Assembly: GCF_023343835.1 (NCBI RefSeq)
Contig: NC_064447.1
Span: forward strand, 12,057,501 to 12,121,500
DNA length: 64,000 nucleotides
From: Lagopus muta
Taxonomy: Eukaryota; Chordata; Aves; Galliformes; Phasianidae
Reading direction: 5' to 3'
Part shown: in pieces, positions 35,076 through 45,821 of the stretch
How the letters are laid out: each line of letters starts with the position of its first letter
Numbering within the stretch: position 1 is the first letter of the stretch
The notes under the pieces: generated by a model
Databases searched by the model: none
Told to the model about the DNA's origin: nothing
Seen by the model: only the letters and a program-made list of their open reading frames with translations
Program-made: the position numbers and the translations under genes

Positions 35076-36189
35076 CAGAAGAAAGCTGTTCAAATTCTGG
35101 AGTTAATTAATCGATGGACAGAAAGGCTGGGGACACGCTGGCTGCAGCTATGAAAGCAATTCTGCTCCAATGGGAAAAGCTTTTCTTCCACAAGGCTGTC
35201 CCACGTGTTGTGGCACACTCTGCATTGACCACGGATGGGATACCCACAGGGCAGCCCCTTTGCTCCCATATCCAGGACAGGCAATGTGAGCAGGCTGTGT
35301 GCTGCCCTGGGGCTCATCCAGCACTGCCAGCTCCTTGCTGAGCAAGCTTGGCCAGGACACACTTTGTGCTTTTTGCCTGCTGTAAACTTTAAATATTCTT
35401 TTGGCAGCGCTGCTACCTACAGTACCCTGTACCACCATGCACTAGAGAGCCTTATGAGACTGAAGTGAGCCTTACTCTCACTTCAGCTTGTTATATGGCC
35501 ATGATGGCACATGAGACAGCAGCTCACAAGGGAACCTCCTCCTGCAGTCCAGGGATAAGGGGATTTGTCCCAGGAGCTGAACTCCAGCACCCAAAGCAGG
35601 CAGGCATTCCTCGCAGGAAGGAAGAGCATCCTGGGCTCCATCTGTGCCATTGTGCTCAGCTGAATGATGGGAAGGGGGAGCCAGGGGTAGAATTAAATTT
35701 GCACCCTGATCCAGGAGATTAGTTTCCCATTATTGTTGTAGGAATAATTACATATTGTTGGCTGCATTGTTCCTTCATCTTATAGCCCACTCACTGTATT
35801 CTATTCCACAGCCACCTCCTGGTAATTATACTTTGCAGTGTGTTTTCATGGCCCTATACCTTCACTGTGACTGTGAGCTCTTTCTCACTGCCGCTCTCCC
35901 TTCCCACTCCACAATTTGCCTCCCAGAGGGAGATGGACCCACAGAGGCAAGTGTATGACTGGGTCAGATAACCATGCTCACCAAGCAACCAAGACAAGGT
36001 ACAAAGAGGACAGGGCCTCCTCCACATGATGCTCTCCCAGCAACAAAAAGCAGAGCTATTTGACCAGATGGGTCATTATTGCTTTTTCCCTAAAGCTTGG
36101 TTTGCTGCACAGCCTGACATGTGAAATGCTCTGCTTTGACTTCACATTATCTTCGCTGCCCTGTATCCCCGTATCCCCATATCCCCATG

Positions 36190-36343
36190 TGGATGTCCCA
36201 TACGTGGAAGCATTCAAGGCCAGGCTGGATGTGGCTCTGGGCAGCCTGGTCTGGTGGTTGGTGACCCCGCACATAGCAGGGAGGTTGAAACTAGATGATC
36301 TTTGTGATCCTTTTCAACCCAGGCCATTCTACGATTCTATGAT
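36190..36343 (+). mobile_element. CR1 LINE 3'-end fragment
   Basis: It contains TTCAAGGCCAGGCTGGATG, GGGCAGCCTGGTCTGG and GATCCTTTTCAACCCAGGCC, ending with ATTCTACGATTCTATGAT. A short (TATCCCC)n stretch precedes it at about 36161-36188. Confidence 0.92.
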
Positions 36344-37162
36344 ACTGCATTATGAAGACTTCAGGAGAAAAATGCTTCGCTCCACAGCCAGCTCCATCCC
36401 CAGCCCTGCAGCTGACCCACGCATGCAGCAGAGCTGTGAAGCCCATTTCTCAGGCAGGACAAGCCTGGGGCAGGCACACTCTGGCCCCAGGGACCAACAA
36501 CACGATCCCGCTGGGAAGCCCAAGCGCCGCTAGGATGAAGGCTGCCAGCCGATCCAGTCCTTGTGCTGCCTTACACAAACAAACACAGGGCCCCGGGCTG
36601 GCGGGGGCTTTCAGACAGTGACCGGTGGTGGTTTGACAGGTCACCAGGCCCCCGTGGCTGCCATCTGCTGCTGTAACCTGCAGGTCCCCAGGGACAGTGG
36701 GAAGGGGGACACTGGTGGGATGGGAGCACGGGGGTAGGGAGATGGATACAGAGTACTCTGGCAGAATCTGTCTGAAAATAAACCTCATTGGATTTATTTT
36801 TAGCCCTGCTGCTGCTGATGGGACTATTTCTAGGCTGGCTGACACTGCGGTCTGGGGCTCAGTGACGAGAACCAGTTATCTTCTGTTTTGTCCCAAGATC
36901 ATAAAAACTGCTGGGAGAGAGAAGATCCCTTCTGCACGTTGGTCAAAGACCCCATGCCTAGGATGCCTGAGCCCTTTGGTGTAGCAAACAATAAATACAA
37001 CTAGTAATTCACCAAGAATTTACTGTCTGATATAAGCTATCCAGCTGTGAAGTGGGGAGAAGGAAATCCAGAGGGATGAGGCCAGCTGGGCATGGGCTCG
37101 GGGCAGTCTAAGATAACTGACCAGACAATGAGGCTGATGTTCCAAGTCTGTTGCAAACCCAT

Positions 37163-37288
37163 ATCCCAGGAGATGCCCAAGGCAAGGTTGGATGGGGCCC
37201 AGGGCAGCCTGAGCTGGTGGGAGGCAAACAGCTCACAGCATGAACTTTAAGGTCACTTCCAACCTAGGCCATCCTATGATTTTATGAA
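37163..37288 (+). mobile_element. CR1 LINE 3'-end fragment
   Basis: The segment reads GGCAAGGTTGGATGGGGCCC, then GGTCACTTCCAACCTAGGCC, and ends ATCCTATGATTTTATGA. It is strongly 5'-truncated. Confidence 0.88.
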
Positions 37289-38559
37289 CATCAATTATTA
37301 GCAATCTTTGTGGAAAAGAGAGTGAAGGAAGAAGAGATGTTAGGGCCTCACCGTGGAGGAGCTGGACAGGCAGATGGAGTGATTGGGTTTGAGTAATGAT
37401 GGAGAATCCATGAAACTCTATGTGTTCCAAGAGCAACACTGCCCTTCTTGCAGATAACAACCAGCTCCAGAAGTTCCAGCTCTGCTGAGAGGGGCCAGAG
37501 CAGAGGGACAGAGCAGCACATGGATCAGGGCACAGTGAGCACAGCCAAGCAACAGCTCTTCAATGTCAGGCTGTGCAATGAAGCAAGTTTTAAGGAAACC
37601 AACCAAACTGTTTTTTAATGGCTTTGAGACTTCTCTGTAAGACAGCTTGACAGGACAAACACATGCAGACCCATAAATAAGCCATAATAGCTGAAGCCCC
37701 ATTGTGTAGGAACTGGCTCGCAGCACCCAGCAGCTACTCTCAGCTAACAATGTGAGGAAAGTCACTCCACACATTTTTTATCCTTTGACACACAGTGCAG
37801 CTGCAGGAATACCTCATGCACGGTTTTAATGAAAGGCAATCATGTTCTCTCAGCTTTGCATGTTTGAGAACAGACTCGTGGAGATAACGGGCCTGGGCTT
37901 ACAGTGATAAACATGTCAAGATAATTAAAATTATGCCCTTCTTCTAGCTGAAATAGCAAGATCCTCATCTGCTGTACACCGCCACAGTTCTGTGCAGCCA
38001 CTGGAGCCACTGCTGCTCACCCCGCTGAGCCCATAGCATGAAATGGGAGCCAGCAGCAGGGCCCTGTGAGCTCAGCGTGGTCAGAGAGGTCACTGGTTGG
38101 TTGCACGTGCCAAATTCTCATCTTTCCCCATCCAAAATAAATCAGGGATTTTTGCACATGCATGCAGCCGTTTGGGAGGCAGTCTGAAGGCAGGCGCGCC
38201 GCTTGTGCCGAAGAGGAGCAGCTTTCAGGGTGACAGGCGAAGAAGCAGAGGCTGCCTGCTAAGGGAAGGGCCCAAACAGAGTTTTAAAAGTGGGAATGAC
38301 GCCGAGTTTGGCAGAGAGGCCACTACAGGCAGTGAGAACTCCAGGGTCACACGTATGCAGGGGACAGCTTTTGTAGGGATGAGCAGCCAAAGGCTGTGGG
38401 ACTGCCAGGGCTGGGAGAAGTGCTGGCAAAGGGCACCGGGGGAGGGAGGTTGGAGGCTCTGGCTGCAGGAGGGGCGAGCAGGAGTGGGAGCGTGCACGGG
38501 TCGGTGTCGGGGCTTGTCAGCACAGAGGAGCTGCACGGAGCTGCTATTGTGGAGTAAAA

Positions 38560-38760
38560 TATGCTGGAATGCGGACACGCCTATTCCAGAATAAAGCTGC
38601 TTTTTCCTAATTTAACTTAATCCACTATTTGTTTTTATTATTTTTATCATCATCAGATTCAGCTAATTTGGAAAAGCTGTTCCAATTAATTTCCCTGCAT
38701 AGACATGCAGCTACATGCTGGAAAGCCTTTGTTTGTTCGGTGGCAGCCTGACCAGCAGCC
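38560..38760. promoter_or_regulatory. Candidate distal regulatory element
   Basis: An AT-rich, repeat-free block contains TAATCC (38618-38623), AATTAATT (38684-38691) and several TAATTT cores, bordered by GC-richer sequence. Its motif density resembles a conserved non-coding element, but no test was possible. Confidence 0.3.
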
Positions 38761-40796
38761 TCTATTCACTTCCAAACCAGCTCCTTTCTTCTTTCCTACG
38801 ACCATTTTTTCTACTTTACCTCATCAGATCACAAGAGGAACAGGAGTGGGATTTTTTTCTGGGAGCTTGTAGCTCTGTTTAAGAGCAGCTAATAGTCCTG
38901 TTAAAAGGAGGGAAGGCAGAGTCAGGAGAGTCAGAGCGCAGAGCAGTGACCAAGGAGGCCACAGTGGATGGACAGCAGAGATACAGCACAAGCTACTGTC
39001 TGCTACCTCTTCTTCTGGGGCTATTTGTGCCTTGAGCAATGCATGACCTGAGACCTCAGCGGGGCCCGGAGGCTGGTGCAGGCAGGCAGGGTGCCCAGCA
39101 TCCTTCCCTTTGACTGGGAGATGAAAGAAACTGGCAGGAGCTTAGGGCTATGAGCTGGTGACTGATTAACCAGTGCTGCAGCTGCTGTGAGAGCTGAGGT
39201 GCTGCCCTTGCACAGCTCCCTCACCACTCCTCTCACCCTCTTCTTCTCTCTTCTTCCATCTTTTTGCCTTTGGGCAGCTCTGGCTCCACACTCTGTCCCA
39301 TGTGCCGCTGTCCTTTGGCACACTGGAGGTTTGGCTCATCCTCCTCCAAACTGGCAAACGCTGGGAGCCCACACCAACACATTCATTGCCAGAAGCAACC
39401 TGAAAATGGTCCAGTCTGGCATTCCCTGTGGTCTGATCAATGCCAGCAGAACAAGCCAAGTGTCCCTGTTGCATGTGTGGCAAGAGAACAGGGTCAGAAC
39501 AGAAGCCCACAAGCCAAAAAACCAATCTCTTGCCAGCTGCTGGGTGCACCTAAAGAGATGGCTGTGAGCACAGGGAAGGGCAGTCAGATTTCCTCCCTTC
39601 CAGGCAATACCTATGCTGTTTGTGGAGTCTTTTCCCTCTTAGACCAGCCTTGTGAGACACCATAAACACCTTAAGTCTTCAGCACGGGACATTTGGGATT
39701 ACCTTAGCGTGCAATCAGGTTATCATTTCAGAAGAGTGCTTCCCTTCTGCCCCTCACAGTTTTGAGAAGGATTCATTCATGGAGAAACCCCACGCATACC
39801 TTCTGATGAGTCTAAAAACAAAGCCTTCTACCCTACTATGTATTTTCTGCCCCTACCCAAGGCTTTCTGGAGCTATACCTCTGTAATGACAAAGCCTGGT
39901 GCTCTGCAAGAGAACAACAAGCGTTGAGAAAAGGGATGTGCTGCCAGCCCCCTCCCTTTGCTGCCTATGTTTGTGCAGTCCTGATTTCCGTGCGGAGGCT
40001 CAGATCTGCGCGCCGTGTTTGCGACCATAAACCAGAGATTAGTTCTTATCTCTGACAGGCAGCACGAGCAGGCACCAGCCCTCACTGCAGAGCGTTGGCA
40101 GCTGAGAGCCAGCCCGGCACACGAACTTGTTGGAAGAGGAGGAAGTAAACAACATGGGGAAAACCATTTGTGGGAGGTTGAATTTGGAACAAGGGACAGT
40201 GCCAACCAAGTCATGGAGCCCTGAGCGCCAGCGGTGGGTGAGCAACAGGGGAGGAAGCAGTGATCAGAGCCCAGCATCTGCAATCAAGAGGCAGGAAGCG
40301 CCCGCGCCAGGAAGTGCTCCCCTCTCACCAGTGCTGATAAGCCCTGAGGAGGAGGCACTGTGCCCTTCTGTGTCCTCCTGGTGTGGTGCCCAGCCCTGGG
40401 CATGAGAGGAGGTGGCTTTCATTGCTGAGCCATCAGTAGCATCTTGTCTGGCTGCTGGTGGCCACCCACTGCTAAGGCTCCAAAGGAAATCCCAACCAGT
40501 TGGGTGCCCCAGCATGGAGGTATTCCCAGCATTATCTCCCTCACAATTCCCCCATTTTCCTGGTTCCCTTCTCCGTGAAGATTAGCAGGCTTCACCCTCA
40601 GCCTCTGGCCTTGGCTGTGGAGCCGCTGGAAGTTGGGTGTATTTGTACTTGCAGGAAGGAGCTGTAGAGACAAGCAAAAAATGGGGCCAGTTTGGTGGCT
40701 TACAGCAAGACAAACACCCTAACAAACAGCACTGCATGTGGAGGGAGGTGGTCCATTTAGTGGTCTGGGGGCAGGCTGTGGTCATCAGGTGGGTGC

Positions 40797-40987
40797 AAGA
40801 GAAACACAATGAGAGAGAAGGGTGAGAGAGTAGTGGAGAAAAGAGAAGGAGAAAACAAAATGAAAGAGAACACAAGAAAAAAAAAAGAGAGGAAAAAAAA
40901 AAAGAAAAGGGATAGAAAAGGAGAAAGGAAAAGAAAAAGAAAAAAAAAAAAAAAAGAAGGAAAAAAAAGAGACCAAAGAGAGAGAAA
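40797..40987. repeat. Homopurine (A/G) tract
   Basis: Almost 190 bp of A and G on the plus strand with few interruptions, including A runs of 10-17. Such polypurine tracts can form triplex (H-DNA). Confidence 0.9.
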
Positions 40988-42569
40988 CCCCCTTCTGAAA
41001 GCTCTAAACTCTTTATCTCCCTAATCTGTATTTCCCCCCAAAAGCCTCTTTCTGTACAGGATGAAAGCAGATTTCTCCTCTTTATTTTCGTTTTCTGTGT
41101 CCTTTAGGAAGGCATTTGCTCGAGACTAATTGAATTTTCTGCCCGTGAAGAGAAAGACACGACACAGAGTGAGTTAAAGTCCGACACCAGGACAGGGCTC
41201 AGGAGCCGTGTTAACTGGTGTGGGGAACAGCCCCTCACTTAACAAAAGTGTTTGATTCTGTCCCCTCTTGTTAAGAGAGGGCGGAAGGAGGGGATATTTA
41301 TTCTGTTCCTTTCTCAAGGTTTTTCCTTTCGGGTCACAAAGTGCCCCCCACGCTCCCACCCGCCCCCTCCTCCTCCTCTGCCCGCTTTTGTGGCAGCAGC
41401 AGCTGGTGTGTTGCAAAGGGGACAGGCTTTGTCTTTTGACACATTCGAACATTTCTGTGCAGAGCTGGGGAAACCTTTCCCTTCCCCACCTCTCATGTTT
41501 CCTGGTGAGGAGGAGGGAGCGAGGCGTTAAGGAGATGCTTGGGGATGAAGTGGCACAAAAAAGCAGGGCTGGGGTTGTGAGAGCAGATGGCCACGGTGCT
41601 GGGAAGGGTGGGATGGCCCTGTGTGCTGGAGGTTTGTGTCCAGCACCCAACTGGAGGGGGAAAGGAACGTGAGAGAAGAGTGCAGGGGCTGTGAGCAGCT
41701 CCAATAGAGACCTCTTCTTTCCCCTGGTCACCTGGGGACAGGCCATGGTTATTCTTCCAGCCACAACATGTGGAGGATTTGCTTGGTTGCTGCTACAAGT
41801 CCATAAGAAGAGCTCCTTCTGCACAGCTCCCTCACAACCTCCCCAAAGGATGTGCAAGACCTTGGGTCCCTCCATGCCTCCTTCAGGGATGGAGATCAGG
41901 GCTGGCTGCCTTACACAAGGATGCAAGGCATCAAGCATGTCACAGTGGCACCTAATGGGGCTGGCTGGGACCAGGATCCCCACAGATATAAGCAGAAACT
42001 GGGGCTTGATCCTGAGCCCACCACACAGTGGCTGGCACAACCCACCTGCATCCATGCTGTCCAGCGCAGGTTCACAGCCTGGGAACGGCCCCAGTGCTTT
42101 GTCCTCAGCAAAGTTGTTCTGAAAGCAGGAAGTTAAAGCCCAGCTTTCTGAGGAGCTCACAGCCTGAATTCAAGATTAAATGTTTCTTCTGCCTTCCCCG
42201 TGACCAAGCACTTGCCACAAGAGCCCCAGTCCTCACTCTGGAACAAGAGTGCCTATCTTCATTGGTGAGAACCAAGTCCTCTCAGCCTCATTCCTGCCCT
42301 TGGGCAGCTACAGCCAGTACCAGAAGATCCCCATCTCTAGAAACACAGGGATGCTCCTTGTCTGGCCCCACAGATTGCAGCCAGTGGCCTGCTAAAAGCC
42401 CATTTAACTCTTCCTTATATTAGTGCGAGCTTCAAGGGGCAGACAGTGGAATAAAACCGGTACAAGATGAGTGAGAACAGAGATGTTGGGTTTCAGCCTT
42501 TGAGTAGCACCAGATATCTACCTGAAGTTTGGAAACACCTGCTTCCACATAGGCTTTCAGAAGAGTCCT

Positions 42570-42740
42570 CATGAGTGGAAAAATAGATGGATACCATTTG
42601 TTATCCAAATAAGTCTTATTTTGGTGGAGGCTCTTGTGCAAAGCCACTTCTGAGGCTGTCCTAATTGCTTCGCAATAGACCAGAGATAAATATTTATCAA
42701 ACAGCTGCATCAGGAAACCGCATTTCAGAGAACCTGCACG
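42570..42740. promoter_or_regulatory. Candidate distal regulatory element with GATA palindrome
   Basis: It contains the 14-bp perfect palindrome GATAAATATTTATC (42685-42698), a CAGCTG E-box (42702-42707), CTAATTG (42661-42667) and a CArG-like CCAAATAAGT. The composition differs from the flanks. Confidence 0.3.
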
Positions 42741-42842
42741 GGGCCTGGTGTCTCGGGAAGGATGAGTCTGAGTGGTTTCACCCCATTGACCTGCCAGGCT
42801 TCCCGCTCCCATGAGCCAGAGTTTCCCTGTGCCCAGCCCACA

Positions 42843-42894
42843 CCATTGCCTGGGGTCAACCACACAGAGCCATTGCCTGGGGTCAACCACACAG
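42843..42894. repeat. 27-bp tandem duplication
   Basis: CCATTGCCTGGGGTCAACCA and its flank ACACAG occur twice, head to tail, with no mismatch across the shared 25 bp. Perfect identity suggests a recent event. Confidence 0.93.
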
Positions 42895-44792
42895 CTCTTC
42901 ATGCGCAAGACCCTCCACTCCCTGGCCCATTGACTCAGTGTTTTCTGACACCTTTCCTTCCTCCAACTTCATGGCCCTGCTTGCTTTCTATTAAAAACCT
43001 CAGAGATGTGGCTGCCTCTAGGAGCCTGAGTGCTAAAAGAGGCCCACATGCAAATATTTACCAGACTATTATTAGTGCGGGTGCATCCAACCAGATGGCA
43101 GCAGGTCGAGGTCCTGCTGTGCACAACTGGCTCCTCAGCAGAACCAGGCAGGGACAAAGCTCCAGGATCTCCTGTGGTCCCAAAACAGCACACCAATGAA
43201 GCAGGGCATGTGGGATGAGGGCTTCTCCAGCATCTTACCCATGTGGGACATCCCCTTGGCAAGTGGCTGTTTATCTAAAAAGAGAGGAAGTTTTGCTTGC
43301 AACCAAATGCTAAGGTTCATGAGTTTAGTGAGGTGTCAGCACATGGGTGTGCAGGGCTCCCACTCCAGTTTCAGCTCCACTTTTGCCTCGACTTTACTGC
43401 ACCATGTGCTGACCACAGCCGGAAGGACAGAATCCCTGCACTGAGGCTGATGTCAGCACTAAGCATGCTCCGTAGCAAACAGGAACAGAATTTCCTCTGC
43501 TGAACAGTTAATGCCCATCCTCTAAAAAACTTCCCCAAACCTCTTGAGTTCAAAATGCCCAAGGAGATTATTTTAATGCCAAGCACAAGCCAGCTGAAGT
43601 GCCGACATAAGCTTCAGATGGCTGACGTTCCCTTTTAATTGGGAGCGGGTGCTTTTTTGACTCATGCAAAGGGCATGCTATTTTTATTGTGAGCTGACTT
43701 CAGATCACAGCCTCCTTATGTTAAGCTCTGCACATACATCTAATGAAAACCAGGCCCTGCCTAAATGCCCGGCTGAGATTTGGGAAGAGAGCTCCAAAGC
43801 ATCTCACCCAGGGGCTTTGAGAGGTTGCCTGGCAGGGTCTGTTTTTTCCATCCTCGCTCATGTTGTAGAAGTTAAATATTTACTGGTGCTACTAAATATT
43901 TATGCTAAGCTACTCATCCTGCAGGGAGCCATCCCATCGTGAGCTCCCAGGGGTCTGTATCCAACTGGCTCACATGCCTGCACCCGGCTCTGTTCTGCTG
44001 ATGGCTCTTGGAGTGACTTCCTTAAGGGGAGAGATACTGGTCAAGTCCTTGACTGGTCAAGCCAAAGGTGTGGGTTGCTCTTTACTGTTCTTCACCCTGT
44101 GGTTTTGTGATGATACCTTGTCCCAGCGTGGGGGGAGTAGGGGGAGGATGTAAAGCTCAAATCGGCCCTCAATTCTTCCATCCTCTGTGAGGGCAGCAGG
44201 ACCCTAACCCACAGCACACAAGAAGACCTACCACCAGCACAGTAAGAGCAGCAAACCCCATTGCCATGCCGTACCCTGCTGCTCTGTAACACACCTCACA
44301 GAACAAGCCCCATACCCAGGAATAGCCCCCAGGCTGCACTGCTCCATCCCACCCCGTGCTGAGTGAGTTAATGCTGCTGCTCTGCTCTGCTGGAACATGG
44401 CCAAAGGAAAAAGGGCTCCACCGCTTCCCCGTCCGCCTGGAAAACAGGCTGGCTGTTTGCTTGGGAGGGATGGCAGCACGAGGCTGTTTATTCTGGGCCA
44501 GGTTCAGCAGCACTTCATGCTTTCAGCTCGCCAGGACCACAGAGGGCACAGCCTGCCCAGGGAACTGGGTGCTCACCCTGCCACACGGGGGTCTCTCTGG
44601 GTGCCACTCTGCCCTTCCTGTTCCCATCCCCTTCCTCCCCTCCTGGTGCTGGGGTCACCCTTCCCTGCCTGGCACACAGCTGGCCCCAAGGCTGGATGCT
44701 GTCGCCAGACACCGCACCCCATCCTGCTCCCTGACATCACGTTATCACCTCCACACAATATTGATCAGAAAAAGCATGCATGCTAGAGGAGA

Positions 44793-44832
44793 AGAAAAGA
44801 AAGAAAGAAAGAAAAAGGAAGGAGGAAAGAAA
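44793..44832. repeat. (GAAA)n purine-rich microsatellite
   Basis: Repeated GAAA and AGAAAG units merge into GGAAGGAGGAAAG. Confidence 0.85.
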
Positions 44833-45793
44833 CCAACCCTTGGCTCAAGCATGCTGAAGGGACAAAGGCAGCGACAGCACACATGGACTTGGCTGCCTTC
44901 CCCGCCAGCTCTTTTCCCAGTGGAGTGATAAGAGATGGAGCGAGCGCTATCGCCAGCAGAGCGGGTCCCGGCAGCTCGGCCGAAGGGCACTGTATGCTCC
45001 ATGGGGACATAGTTCTGAAATAAAGTCATTCTGGTGCTCCTCCAGCCACGCCATCCCCTGACAGCCTCCTGCAAACATCACTGCCACCCCCACAGTCAAA
45101 ATAAAGCTGCGGGAGCCCTGACCTGGTGAGGGCATGTCTGACAGATGTCCCACAGCTTCTCCTCAGGCTGCAGTGCTTTTGGTGCCCGCTCCCTCCTGTC
45201 TTCCCCATTTTCTTTCTTCCCTCCACATTGCTGCTCTGAAACCACCTTCCTCATGGAGTACATCCACATGCACTCAACCAGTAGGAATACACCGGTTGGT
45301 TTCGTACACTGTGAATGGATCTTGGCTCACCTTGAGCACAAAATGAGTGTTCTTGGCCCAAAATATGGCCGGTGGTGGAGATCAGCAGCACAGAGGCTTG
45401 TTCTGAGCCTGCTCCTCAGCTGAATCTATGGGTTTCAGCCACGAGGACAAGGAGGGCACTTTCAAGCACATGAGCCTTGGGTTGAGATAGCAGAGGAACT
45501 TGCTCTAGACAAACCAGCTCACAGAAAATTAAGGCTGAGAGAGTTTGGAGGACACCTCAGGAGGCACAGCCATGAAACCATCCTGCAGAGCTTTCAAAGC
45601 TTCCCTTGTTACCCCTAACCCACCCCACAGCCCCCTCTGCTCCAGCCCCATCCTGTGCCAGAGGCCCTAGCAGTGAACAGGATCCCAAGACCATCATCCA
45701 CTCCAAAATAACATTGTCAAACCTTGAGATGCTGCCCTCATAGATGTCAGGGAACATCCCAAGACAATGGTGGCCCAAGCTCCTCAGGGAACA

Positions 45794-45821
45794 CCCCCCC
45801 CTCCCCCCCCCCTCCCCCCCC
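45794..45821. repeat. C-rich homopolymer run
   Basis: Three runs of seven to ten C are separated by single T residues. The minus strand has three long G runs and can form a quadruplex. Confidence 0.9.

Noticed and set aside
41174-42160. 328-codon open frame on the minus strand
   Set aside because: No recognisable domain, no promoter or polyadenylation context, and equally open frames on the opposite strand.
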